Origin: Nostoc sp. UHCC 0302
GTDB taxonomy: Bacteria > Cyanobacteriota > Cyanobacteriia > Cyanobacteriales > Nostocaceae
DNA length: 64,000 nucleotides
Direction: 5' to 3'
Assembly: GCF_038096175.1 (NCBI RefSeq)
Contig: NZ_CP151099.1
Location: 3,040,501-3,104,500 of the forward strand
Shown: positions 55,122 through 63,842 of the stretch, one piece after another
How positions within the stretch are numbered: the stretch's first letter is position 1
How the letters are laid out: each line of letters starts with the position of its first letter
Made by a program: the position numbers and the translations under genes
The notes under the pieces: model-generated
What the model was told of the DNA's origin: nothing
Database searches by the model: none
What the model saw: the letters and a program-made list of their open reading frames with translations, nothing else

Positions 55122-57433
55122 ATTTTTAATTCCCTTACAGGGCAATGTTTGTGGAAACTTACTTATAAAGATTTCAGTCCTCTTGCGGGGTAATGGTTCG
55201 TGGAAACAAGAAAGGCTTTTGTCGTTTCCATCGCTGATTGCAGAGTTTCAGTCCCCTTACGGGGTAATGGTTCGTGGAAACCTTTGGGTAGGAGATTTGA
55301 GTAGAAATGATTCGGGGCAATTGTTTCAGTCCCCTTACGGGGTAATGGTTAGTGGAAACTTCATTAGAGGCTTGGCGAATATCAAGAGGAGAACATACGT
55401 TTCAGTCCCCTTACGGGGTAATGGTTAGTGGAAACCAACATTTGCCGTAGGCGGGGCGATCGCCTATGATCAGAAGTTTCAGTCCCCTTACGGGGTAATG
55501 GTTAGTGGAAACGACGCGGACGCCGCTAAACAACAAGCCCAACAGCAAGTTTCAGTCCCCTTACGGGGTAATGGTTAGTGGAAACGATATAAATTAGCCA
55601 AGCATGACTTTGCAAGTTATCTGGTTTCAGTCCCCTTACGGGGTAATGGTTAGTGGAAACATCGGGCTTATGCTGATTAGTGTGAACTCCTAAAAAACGT
55701 TTCAGTCCCCTTACGGGGTAATGGTTAGTGGAAACCTTTTTCTGTAGGATATTCTTCCCACTTTAGGAAGTTTCAGTCCCCTTACGGGGTAATGGTTAGT
55801 GGAAACACTGGCATTATCTGGACTCCACAAGATGACATTGATCGTTTCAGTCCCCTTACGGGGTAATGGTTAGTGGAAACCGTCCCCATTTCCCCGATTA
55901 TCATTACTTGCTTGCCATCGATGTTTCAGTCCCCTTACGGGGTAATGGTTAGTGGAAACTACTCATTAGATATTTTATTATTGACAAATTTAATCAAAAG
56001 TATGTTTCAGTCCCCTTACGGGGTAATGGTTAGTGGAAACCTCCTCCCGCAATCCTTGCGATCGCGCGATCGCTTAACTCGTTTCAGTCCCCTTACGGGG
56101 TAATGGTTAGTGGAAACATCCGCCGCAGTAGTCATCCACCCGCTTTGCCATTGTAGTTTCAGTCCCCTTACGGGGTAATGGTTAGTGGAAACAGTAATCT
56201 GTTGGGGGGTGACAACCCCTCTCACAAGTTTCAGTCCCCTTACGGGGTAATGGTTAGTGGAAACTTATAGATTGATTCGTTCAGAATTTCGGGAAGACTT
56301 GTTTCAGTCCCCTTACGGGGTAATGGTTAGTGGAAACCTTTAAACTTAATCCCTTCTTTTCGCCCGAAAAATTGTTTCAGTCCCCTTACGGGGTAATGGT
56401 TAGTGGAAACCTCCATCATCAACCGTGATAATTCGGAGGGATTTAAGTTTCAGTCCCCTTACGGGGTAATGGTTAGTGGAAACCAGTGGATCTTTATTAA
56501 GTGAAAGTGAATTTTTAAAGTTTCAGTCCCCTTACGGGGTAATGGTTAGTGGAAACCATAATCATTAGCCATTGGTTGCTGGTTATTGGTTGTTTCAGTC
56601 CCCTTACGGGGTAATGGTTAGTGGAAACTTAGTGTCCTTCAGCCCGGTGGCTATGAAGAACTGTTGTTTCAGTCCCCTTACGGGGTAATGGTTAGTGGAA
56701 ACCTGATGGATCTGACGGATCAGCCTTTCCAGGAGTATGTTTCAGTCCCCTTACGGGGTAATGGTTAGTGGAAACATTTTCAAAACAAACTATTTGTTAG
56801 TTTAGAAAATGGTTTCAGTCCCCTTACGGGGTAATGGTTAGTGGAAACACATTGAATCAGTAAGCGGGAACAGCACTTTTAAAAGGTTTCAGTCCCCTTA
56901 CGGGGTAATGGTTAGTGGAAACTTTCGCTTGTGGCATAATTCAAAATTCCCTTTTTGTGTTTCAGTCCCCTTACGGGGTAATGGTTAGTGGAAACATTCC
57001 CAGCAGGTTTGCTTTGACGTCTAACATCTCTAGTTTCAGTCCCCTTACGGGGTAATGGTTAGTGGAAACCTGCTTCGCTCTTGTCCTTGCTGAGTGTCCA
57101 CACCTGTTTCAGTCCCCTTACGGGGTAATGGTTAGTGGAAACGCTAAGTCCGTTTCTATCGGTGGCGTTGATGATGTGTTTCAGTCCCCTTACGGGGTAA
57201 TGGTTAGTGGAAACGCTAAGTCCGTTTCTATCGGTGGCGTTGATGATGTGTTTCAGTCCCCTTACGGGGTAATGGTTAGTGGAAACTACCATGCTGTTTG
57301 ATGGCTATATGTCTGGGTATAGTTTCAGTCCCCTTACGGGGTAATGGTTAGTGGAAACTTCTAGCGCCTTTAATACAGCCGCTCGCGCATCAATTTGTTT
57401 CAGTCCCCTTACGGGGTAATGGTTAGTGGAAAC
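55122..57433 (-). CRISPR. CRISPR array 3: 31 repeats plus one degenerate
   Basis: Repeat of 37 bp, plus strand GTTTCAGTCCCCTTACGGGG then TAATGGTTAGTGGAAAC. Starts: 55171, 55245, 55323, 55399, 55476, 55549, 55624, 55699, 55770, 55844, 55923, 56004, 56081, 56156, 56228, 56301, 56374, 56447, 56520, 56592, 56666, 56739, 56812, 56886, 56959, 57033, 57106, 57178, 57250, 57322, 57397. 55122-55158 is a strongly decayed unit. The two oldest (55171, 55245) have TTCGTGG instead of TTAGTGG. Spacers are about 34-44 bp. The spacers after 57106 and 57178 are identical. Leader on the right; read on the minus strand. It lies by the type III operon. Confidence 0.98.
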
Positions 57434-57682
57434 TGCTCGGTGCTGAAACTGTTACAGAGCAAGCTTCCTGGGAAGTGTTTTGACGGATCGAAAAAAAAGG
57501 TCATTTTCAGCCGCTCTTATTGCAACTAATTTGCAACTTCCCTTAGCACTGAAACTTTGAAACTATTGTATTGTCAAGGTTCTGGCGATTTTGACGAGTC
57601 TCCGGCGTTTTTGACCTCGCTTCGACTTGCCAAATATGAGGCTGATACAGACATCATATGGCGATTACTTAGGTTTGTCGAG
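57434..57682 (-). promoter_or_regulatory. CRISPR leader of array 3
   Basis: 249 bases sharing the anchors of leaders 1, 2 and 4 ('gctgaaactgttacagagc', 'ttgacggatcga', 'gtcaaggttctggcgatttt', 'tgtcgag'). The far end ('aaatatgaggctgatacaga') is the most changed part. It directs transcription of the array and marks the integration end. Confidence 0.85.
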
Positions 57683-57727
57683 TATTTTCCTGACTATAAC
57701 TGATTCTTGGATATTGGCACTCGGAGT

Positions 57728-57938
57728 TTAAACCATTTTCATCGCTAAAATTTTCTGAGCTACTGCTTCACTGATGGGCATCACTGATAATCGATTTCCT
57801 GTTCTGACCAGTATTAATTCTTCAGGGCTAAATTTCTCCCTGAGTGCTGACAATAAGATGGGCTGGTTAAACGCTTCAACGAACTCTACTACAATTGTCT
57901 GCCAACGTGGTGATTCAGGAGTTGATTTTGAATCATAG
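57728..57938 (-). pseudogene. EVE-domain protein, C-terminal fragment
   Basis: About 70 residues: 'YYDSKSTPESPRWQTIVVEF' to 'ELILVRTGNRLSVMPISE', the end of an EVE (PUA-like) domain. It is separated from its N-terminal part (59394-59636) by the IS701-like element. Removing 57941-59391 and one TA gives an EVE protein of about 150 residues, the normal length. Confidence 0.85.
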
Positions 57939-57940
57939 TA

Positions 57941-59391
57941 TCCCTCTTCTGTCACTTTCCGGAATAAGCAAATAGTTCAGGAGCTAAATCATCCAGAAGC
58001 ATAATAGGGTTTAAATTGATTCATTGCTGCAATTAAATGATTGAATCCCAGTAACAAATGTGAATTAGGGAAAATACTTAACCAGGGATAAATTAACCAA
58101 AATAGTAAAAGTGGTTGGATAATGAGACGCAGATTATTTAAAGCATTCTTCCATCCAGATTCATGGTTCCATTGCGGATGGTTAGAAAAATCAACATCAC
58201 TATTATCTTGTGCCTCAGTCTCAAGTTGACGAGATTGATCTAAGCCTAAGAAGACAGGAGAATTTAAACTAATCATCGTGTAAACACAAAAAATAATCTC
58301 CCACCACCTCTCAATATGTTGGAAATTGGTGAAACGGTAATCTGTCCAGCCTAGCTCTTGTTTACACTGTCGAAATCCATATTCTACCCAGGTTCTTAAT
58401 CCATATAAGTCACCTAAAATTTTCTTGAGATTACCTTGCAGATTCGTCATCACGAAAGAGGTAGAATTTTCCGGCATGGTTTCTGGGTCAGTAGTTATTT
58501 CCCAGTAAGTTATGGCTCTTTTTTTACCATAAATTATTTCTCGTATATATCTGGTTTCTGATTTTTGATTGCTAAATGTTCTCTCAAACTTACACCACTT
58601 ATTTGCCCTAACGCTTTGCCCTGAAGGTAGCCAGACTCCATGATTACTTCTAATTGCTACGACATAAGCTAATTCATATTCATTCAGTTTTTTAATGAAT
58701 TCGCTACTTTCACCATATAAACTATCTGCTAGTACTAGTTCAATATTAAAGCCTTCATTTATTAATTCTATAATAATTTCTGATGCTAACTCTATTTTGG
58801 TTTTATATTTATCTCCTGATTTGAGCGTCCCCTTCGGTTTAAATACTTTGAAACTTAATGGAAATGTTATATTGTCATAAACTCCATAAGCGTTGACTGA
58901 CACTATTCCATTATCTATTTTTCCTACGCTCCCTAGATATTGTCTTGCTACATAATCTGTCTTTTTACCTTTTTTCCTGTCTCCCGTTTCATCTATTACT
59001 ACGGTTATCGCATGACCCTTTAATGCTTTCTTTAATTTATCTAACCTTCGGCTCTTTAATTTCTCTACTAACCAATCTGAATTGGCTATAAAATGATGTA
59101 ATGACTGTGCCGAGTTTATACTTACTACTTTGGCTATTTCTGGTAATGATTTTCTTTTTATTGGTGAAGTTATCCCTAAATGTAAATATTTAAAGCACTC
59201 ATAATTTCTTACTTCTTTAAACAGGTCTTTGTACTCTGCACAATATTCATCTATGATCGCAACTGTTGGCTGGGCATCCCTTGGCAAATGTTTCAGGATT
59301 TGTAATTCTACATCCATTGCTCTACTTACCTTGTAGAGTTTTATCTTTCCTTTATTCTATTCATTATATCCGGAAAGTGACAGAAGAGGGA
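57941..59391 (-). mobile_element. IS701-like insertion sequence
   Basis: 1451 bases with inverted ends of more than 20 bases (both read TCCCTCTTCTGTCACTTTCC inward) and TA on both outer sides (57939-57940, 59392-59393). One complete transposase gene. It lies in an EVE-domain gene between CRISPR arrays 3 and 4; precise removal restores the gene. Confidence 0.9.
57989..59317 (-). CDS. IS701-family DDE transposase
   Basis: 442 residues. 'ITVVIDETGDRKKGKKTDYV' (first Asp), 'RQYLGSVGKIDNGIVSVNAY', 'LVLADSLYGESSEFIK' (second Asp) and 'WVEYGFRQCKQELGWTDYRF' (Glu) follow the IS701/DDE_5 pattern. The ATG at 59317 is 75 bases inside the right end. Length is normal and no stop or shift is seen, so it may be active. 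Confidence 0.9.
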   Translation of the reverse strand: MDVELQILKHLPRDAQPTVAIIDEYCAEYKDLFKEVRNYECFKYLHLGITSPIKRKSLPEIAKVVSINSAQSLHHFIANSDWLVEKLKSRRLDKLKKALKGHAITVVIDETGDRKKGKKTDYVARQYLGSVGKIDNGIVSVNAYGVYDNITFPLSFKVFKPKGTLKSGDKYKTKIELASEIIIELINEGFNIELVLADSLYGESSEFIKKLNEYELAYVVAIRSNHGVWLPSGQSVRANKWCKFERTFSNQKSETRYIREIIYGKKRAITYWEITTDPETMPENSTSFVMTNLQGNLKKILGDLYGLRTWVEYGFRQCKQELGWTDYRFTNFQHIERWWEIIFCVYTMISLNSPVFLGLDQSRQLETEAQDNSDVDFSNHPQWNHESGWKNALNNLRLIIQPLLLFWLIYPWLSIFPNSHLLLGFNHLIAAMNQFKPYYASG

Positions 59392-59393
59392 TA

Positions 59394-59636
59394 TTTACTA
59401 TCTAGCTCAAATTGTGCCGGGTCAGCAATATCTGTTTTGGTTACACGCATTAACCCAGCAATACCAGGACAAGGAGTGTTGGAGTGATAGAAAAAAACTA
59501 AGTCACCAAGCAGCATTTGACGTAGATAATTGCGAGCTTGGTAATTGCGTACACCATCCCAGACAGTTTCACCCTGCTGTTGAAGGTCAGAGATACTGTA
59601 GACTTCTGGTTCTGATTTCATCAGCCAATAATTCAT
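59394..59636 (-). pseudogene. EVE-domain protein, N-terminal fragment
   Basis: 81 residues from ATG 59636: 'MNYWLMKSEPEVYSISDLQQ', 'WDGVRNYQARNYLRQMLLGD', 'VFFYHSNTPCPGIAGLMRV', all characteristic of EVE domains, which read modified bases in DNA or RNA and often accompany restriction or defence genes. It is broken after 'FELDSK' by the IS. As it lies between two CRISPR arrays it was probably part of the defence island. Confidence 0.9.
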
Positions 59637-59789
59637 TGAGAAAACATAGATATACAGGCTTTTTAATTTACCATTTGAGTCTGTTTTGGCAATATTTCAG
59701 CAGTATTTTCGCAAAATCCTTTGACCTATTGTGGAGTAATGGTTCATACACACCACCAGCGATCGCTAGATGAAGTTGGAGAGTTCGCC

Positions 59790-60472
59790 TTTTGTCTGTG
59801 GAAACCTGGATGAGGAATATCAATATACTTGCTAGCCTTTACAAACCTTTCAGTCCCCGTGAGGGGATTTGGTCTGTGGAAACCCGAAAAAACCGACGGG
59901 AGTCGGCGTAATTATTTGATGTTTCAGTCCCCGTGAGGGGATTTGGTCTGTGGAAACCTTACAGTCCGGTCTAATACTGAAGCTAACTTGTTTCGTTTCA
60001 GTCCCCGTGAGGGGATTTGGTCTGTGGAAACAACTCTATAGATAGCTCCTGGGTCTAATAAGATACGTTTCAGTCCCCGTGAGGGGATTTGGTCTGTGGA
60101 AACGTCAGTTTTTGTCTCAGGTTGAGTCATCATAGAAAAGTTTCAGTCCCCGTGAGGGGATTTGGTCTGTGGAAACTTGTCGGCTCGCTCAGCTGATCGC
60201 CCAAGTTGGGTAGTTTCAGTCCCCGTGAGGGGATTTGGTCTGTGGAAACCAGAATCTATGCATTTTCTGTTTCTCGTCTTTGTGTTTCAGTCCCCGTGAG
60301 GGGATTTGGTCTGTGGAAACCAGCGGATACTGTGGGGTAATCGTGGGCTGGCCGCTCAAAAGTTTCAGTCCCCGTGAGGGGATTTGGTCTGTGGAAACCT
60401 CTGCAATAGATTGAAATACAAGAAATTTAATGTTAGTTTCAGTCCCCGTGAGGGGATTTGGTCTGTGGAAAC
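59790..60472 (-). CRISPR. CRISPR array 4: 9 repeats plus a half-repeat remnant
   Basis: Repeat of 37 bp, plus strand GTTTCAGTCCCCGTGAGGGG then ATTTGGTCTGTGGAAAC. Starts: 59847 (first base changed), 59921, 59995, 60067, 60140, 60213, 60284, 60362, 60436. Spacers are 34-42 bp. A half repeat (…tttgtctgtggaaac) ends at 59805 before the first unit. The loop and arms differ from the other arrays, yet the CCCC/GGGG stem, the ACTGAAAC handle and the leader are shared. Read on the minus strand from the leader on the right. Confidence 0.97.
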
Positions 60473-60721
60473 TGCTCGGTGCTGAAACTGTTACAGAGCA
60501 GGCTTCCTGGGAAGTGTTTTGACGGATCGAGAATTTTGGTCATTTTCAGCCGCTCTTATTGCAAGTAATTTGCAACTTCTCTTAGCACTGAAACTTTGAA
60601 ACTATTATATTGTCAAGGTTCTGGCGATTTTGGCGAGTCTCCAGTGTTTTTGACCTCGCTTCGACTTGCCAAACATCAAGCTGATTAATTAATCATAAGA
60701 TGAGTATTTGTTATTGTCGAG
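60473..60721 (-). promoter_or_regulatory. CRISPR leader of array 4
   Basis: 249 bases, closest to leaders 1 and 3 ('gctgaaactgttacagagc', 'ttgacggatcga', 'gtcaaggttctggcgatttt', 'acatcaagctgatta', 'tgtcgag'). It ends 17 bases before the stop of the gene at 60739, just as the others lie at the 3' ends of minus-strand genes. Confidence 0.85.
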
Positions 60722-60738
60722 TTTTTTCACGGGTCGCC

Positions 60739-61641
60739 TCAATCCCTAATCCCAGATTCTTGCTCAATCAAACTCAACAGCTTTTCTTCCACCGCAGTCA
60801 AATACGGTCGCTTCAACTCCCCCAGATATTTCAACACAGCACGAGCAGTTTCTTCTAAATTTTCGCTTTCCTGTAGTCGATTAATGCGATCGCTGATTAG
60901 CTGCATCTGCTGACATTCCTGGGGTAAGTAGTTGAAGGACTTTAGGTGCGGCAAACCAACGGTGTACTCCCCATCCCAGGTTTTGACAGTGCAGCTAAAA
61001 TCATTCACTTGACTTACGATACCCCAACAGCCACCCTTACCCCTGAGTTCTGGATTATCTTTGGCTAAAATTTGGCAAACTTCCCCCAGTTGGTAGGTGT
61101 TGGGTACTTGAGTACGTTCCATTATTCGCTGCACCGCATCTTTGACAATGCGATGAGATGGTACTTTCCCGTTGGCAGATTCTACCGCTTGTTGCCATGC
61201 TTCGGGCTGAATGTCTGGGTCTAGCTTGGTCAACGGTCTAACTTGCCACTCATTCGTCGGCAAAATGTGATCGTTCCGATCACATTTTTCTATCAAGTTA
61301 TCAAAAACAACAGCCGCTTCCATTAAAAGGTAGGGTTGGCGGCGGGTATAACCGAATCTCTCGCGACAATAGTCTTCAAAAGTTTTGTGCGTGGAACGGT
61401 ACAGTCTGCGATCGCGGAGTTCCATCAAAGCCTTTCCCGCCTCAAAGACTGCTCTTTCTACTTTACGCTCTAAATGAAGGCGATCACTCTGCTCCTGCTC
61501 GGTTAGTTCTGGAACTTCAACTGCGGTAACAGTGATTATTGCTGTAGCTGGGTCTTCTTTAAGGTCTTGGTTATCTGGTGGTGTGCTGTTACTGGATGAA
61601 GTAGAGACAACTTTTTTGCGCTTTGAGGATGGTTTGGTCAT
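60739..61641 (-). CDS. Plasmid-type hypothetical protein
   Basis: 300 residues. After a Ser/Thr-rich basic leader comes a helical region: 'LHLERKVERAVFEAGKALME', 'YRSTHKTFEDYCRERFGYTR', 'RQPYLLMEAAVVFDNL'. This pattern occurs in phage and plasmid proteins with ParB-like or helix-turn-helix DNA contacts. The C-terminal part ('GKGGCWGIVSQVNDFSCTVK', 'TWDGEYTVGLPHLKSFNYLP') looks like a small beta domain. Common on cyanobacterial plasmids; function unknown, possibly partition or replication control. Confidence 0.6.
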   Translation of the reverse strand: MTKPSSKRKKVVSTSSSNSTPPDNQDLKEDPATAIITVTAVEVPELTEQEQSDRLHLERKVERAVFEAGKALMELRDRRLYRSTHKTFEDYCRERFGYTRRQPYLLMEAAVVFDNLIEKCDRNDHILPTNEWQVRPLTKLDPDIQPEAWQQAVESANGKVPSHRIVKDAVQRIMERTQVPNTYQLGEVCQILAKDNPELRGKGGCWGIVSQVNDFSCTVKTWDGEYTVGLPHLKSFNYLPQECQQMQLISDRINRLQESENLEETARAVLKYLGELKRPYLTAVEEKLLSLIEQESGIRD

Positions 61642-61787
61642 GATTCCATCTCTTTAGTTCCGCAGCATTTTCTCAATCTCGATTACAAACAGACTTGGTT
61701 ACAAATAGGTTTTGAGTAGAGTGCTTAACTGCAATTGCCTCATTAATGAAACACAGGTAAAGGGAAAGAGGATTGGCTGTGACAAAA

Positions 61788-62042
61788 TTACGCATTACCC
61801 TCTCCTTCCAAGTTGACGCCAAAGTTAACACCCAAAACGTCTTCAATTTTGTAAAGTGTTTCTATAGGAAGAGATTGCTTTTCTTCTTCAATTCGATACC
61901 AATTCATTTGAGACATCCCGACAGCCTCACAAATTGCCTTAAGTGAGCGCGAATCAGCTTCTCTAGCCTCCTTGATTTTTGCACCTAGTCCAGGGACATC
62001 AATTGATATCGTTTTCGTAACCTTCATTAGAGATGAAATCAT
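61788..62042 (-). CDS. Xre-family helix-turn-helix regulator
   Basis: 84 residues (ATG 62042, with ATG 62024 as an alternative: MKVTKT). The helix-turn-helix is clear: 'LKAICEAVGMSQMNWYRIEE' with the following 'LPIETLYKIEDVLGVNF'. It probably binds the inverted repeat at 62088-62134 that covers both divergent promoters, repressing itself and the gene at 62208. Size and layout are like antitoxin or plasmid copy-control regulators. Confidence 0.85.
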   Translation of the reverse strand: MISSLMKVTKTISIDVPGLGAKIKEAREADSRSLKAICEAVGMSQMNWYRIEEEKQSLPIETLYKIEDVLGVNFGVNLEGEGNA

Positions 62043-62087
62043 AACACTTCCTTATTAAAGCACCACGTGAAACTTGATATGCAAATC

Positions 62088-62137
62088 ATAACGCTTCACG
62101 TGAATAGTTGACAACGTATAACGTGAAGCGTTATAAT
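62088..62137. promoter_or_regulatory. Symmetric divergent promoter with operator half-sites
   Basis: Perfect 14-base inverted repeats ATAACGCTTCACGT (62088-62101) and ACGTGAAGCGTTAT (62121-62134) surround GTTGACAAC. On the plus strand TTGACA (62108-62113) and TATAAT (62132-62137) are 18 bases apart. On the minus strand TTGTCA and TATGAT have the same spacing with an overlapping -35. Plus drives the gene at 62208, minus the Xre gene. Each operator arm covers one -10 region. Confidence 0.85.
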
Positions 62138-62207
62138 TGAGAAATAAAGAAAGCGCCCCGACGACCAATCTGAAGCGCTTTCCGTCCCGTTAAGAACTTT
62201 ACTCATC

Positions 62208-63377
62208 ATGACATACCAAATCTACAGCCAACAACAGCTGCAACTGAAATCCATCGCCCGTCTCAAGCAAATCTACAGCGAAATCGGCTGCACAGTGGAG
62301 GTTAGCGACAAACGCTGCAAAGATTCTTGGATTACTGCCATTATTGATTATCAATCCGCTCAGACTCACAAAGTCGCTAATGAACAAGCCCTAGCTCAAG
62401 CCGAACTCGACGACTACATCGCAGGACAAGCCCAAGCCGTTGCACCCGAAGCACTCACCCCTGTAGAAATCTCTTTTGACCATCACGAATATTACGCTGG
62501 TAATCAACTGATAGCCAGCATCACCCATGACGATGACCACTTAACACAACGCTGGGTAGTCATGGTAAATGGTATAGAGAAATTCCGTGCTAACACTTGG
62601 GCAAGATGCCATCGCTTCATAACTTGGCACCTAAACAATTCGCAATTGCCAAGTCGCAATTCGCAATTAAATGCCATACCTAAAAGTAAGAAACCTTACA
62701 CCTGTAATGATTCAATTCACAATTGCGAATTGCGAACTGCGAATTGCGAATTGCACCAGCAAGGCACACTCCATACGCCACCAATCCCACAAGTACAAGA
62801 ACTGACATTTTTAGAAATCTCGTACTACGACCAAGAAGTACATATTGGTGATTATCATACTGATAGTTATTTGGTAGCCAGTATTAGCTTCGACCACGAT
62901 AACTACGAAGATTTATACTGGCGGGTGATGATTAACGGGCAAGAGATTTTCCGAGACGTTACACCCGCGCTTTGCTACGAATACATCAAGCAACAGTATC
63001 AGCAAGGCACGTTACCAGTACAAGAGCAGTTACCAGAAGAAGTTTACACCACAGGTAACGAAATCATGTCCCAGATTTTCACCGAGTGTGAAAAATTCGG
63101 CTTTGAAATTTTGGATGACGGCATATACCACAACGACGTGAAGCTGGGCGAAGTCGGGCAGACTAACGATAGGTGGTGGTTCACACGCGCCACAGACGAA
63201 ACACAGCAGCGCATTCCCTGTGACTCAGCATTGGATGCCGTGTGGTGGCTGTCGATGGTGGAGGACTTAACCGATGCAGAAGTGGCTAACTGTGAGCAAT
63301 TGCTAGACCTCCCCTTTGAGCAGTTAACCGCCCATGACTGGCAACGGTTGCGGGAGTATGAACCTGTAGCAGCGTAA
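62208..63377 (+). CDS. Hypothetical protein with duplicated domain
   Basis: 389 residues. Two similar modules are visible: 'TPVEISFDHHEYYAGNQLIA' with 'RWVVMVNGIEKFR' (about 85-145) and 'TFLEISYYDQEVHIGDYHTD' with 'YWRVMINGQEIFR' (about 203-265). Between them about 45 residues come from CGAATTG-type repeat DNA (62637-62758) that was inserted in frame. The N-terminus 'QLKSIARLKQIYSEIGCTVE' and a C-terminal acidic region complete it. Related proteins occur on cyanobacterial plasmids; function unknown. Expressed from the Xre-controlled promoter. Confidence 0.7.
   Translation: MTYQIYSQQQLQLKSIARLKQIYSEIGCTVEVSDKRCKDSWITAIIDYQSAQTHKVANEQALAQAELDDYIAGQAQAVAPEALTPVEISFDHHEYYAGNQLIASITHDDDHLTQRWVVMVNGIEKFRANTWARCHRFITWHLNNSQLPSRNSQLNAIPKSKKPYTCNDSIHNCELRTANCELHQQGTLHTPPIPQVQELTFLEISYYDQEVHIGDYHTDSYLVASISFDHDNYEDLYWRVMINGQEIFRDVTPALCYEYIKQQYQQGTLPVQEQLPEEVYTTGNEIMSQIFTECEKFGFEILDDGIYHNDVKLGEVGQTNDRWWFTRATDETQQRIPCDSALDAVWWLSMVEDLTDAEVANCEQLLDLPFEQLTAHDWQRLREYEPVAA
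62637..62758. repeat. CGAATTG-type repeats inside a coding region
   Basis: Runs of 'cgcaattgc', 'gtcgcaattcgcaatt' and 'aattgcgaattgcgaactgc' lie in inverted orientation around a short unique core. Similar repeats lie at 63379-63470 and 9370-9560. Here the insertion keeps the frame and adds about 45 residues between two domains. Confidence 0.7.
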
Positions 63378-63378
63378 T

Positions 63379-63470
63379 TGCAATTCGCAACTCGCAATGG
63401 GCTGCGCCCCGCTACGCTAACGCAATTCGCAGTTTAATTGCGACTTGCGAATTGGAAATTGCGAATTGGT
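63379..63470. repeat. CGAATTG-type and 'gctgcgcccc' repeats
   Basis: Intergenic repeat cluster after the 62208 gene: 'caattcgcaactcgcaat', then the 'tgggctgc…cgctacgctaac' unit (63398-63421; also at 1585), then 'ttgcgacttgcgaattgg'. It resembles the scattered repeats of Nostocales genomes; no gene. Confidence 0.6.
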
Positions 63471-63515
63471 ATTGCTCCTTTGCCTAATTCGTCCCTTCAT
63501 TCACCAACCACAATA

Positions 63516-63842
63516 ATGCAACCCACAATATCCATTCCCCGACACTGGGGCTACCCTCGCTTTGCTTTGGAACAGCGTACAGAACAAGGCACGATTCTAG
63601 GACTTTATTACTATCCATCTGGTACAGAACTGGCTGAACAATTTGGTGATGGTTGGCGTTATGCCATGATGCCTAACAAAAATCCTGACGAGATATCGTA
63701 CTTACAAGAGAATCAAATTCAACAGCTATCTCCACAAGAATTATTCATACAAATCACAGCAGAGATTGACTTCTACCATCGTCAGATATCCATTCTGCAA
63801 CAACAGTTATCAATATTAACTGGAGGTTTTACCAATGGCTAA
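63516..63842 (+). CDS. Small hypothetical plasmid protein
   Basis: 108 residues from ATG 63516; an earlier in-frame start at 63438 lies in repeat DNA and is unlikely. 'RHWGYPRFALEQRTEQGTIL' and 'LYYYPSGTELAEQFGDGWRY' look like a compact beta domain, followed by a helical end. It overlaps the next gene by eight bases (ATGGCTAA), so they are coupled. Function unknown. Confidence 0.6.
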   Translation: MQPTISIPRHWGYPRFALEQRTEQGTILGLYYYPSGTELAEQFGDGWRYAMMPNKNPDEISYLQENQIQQLSPQELFIQITAEIDFYHRQISILQQQLSILTGGFTNG

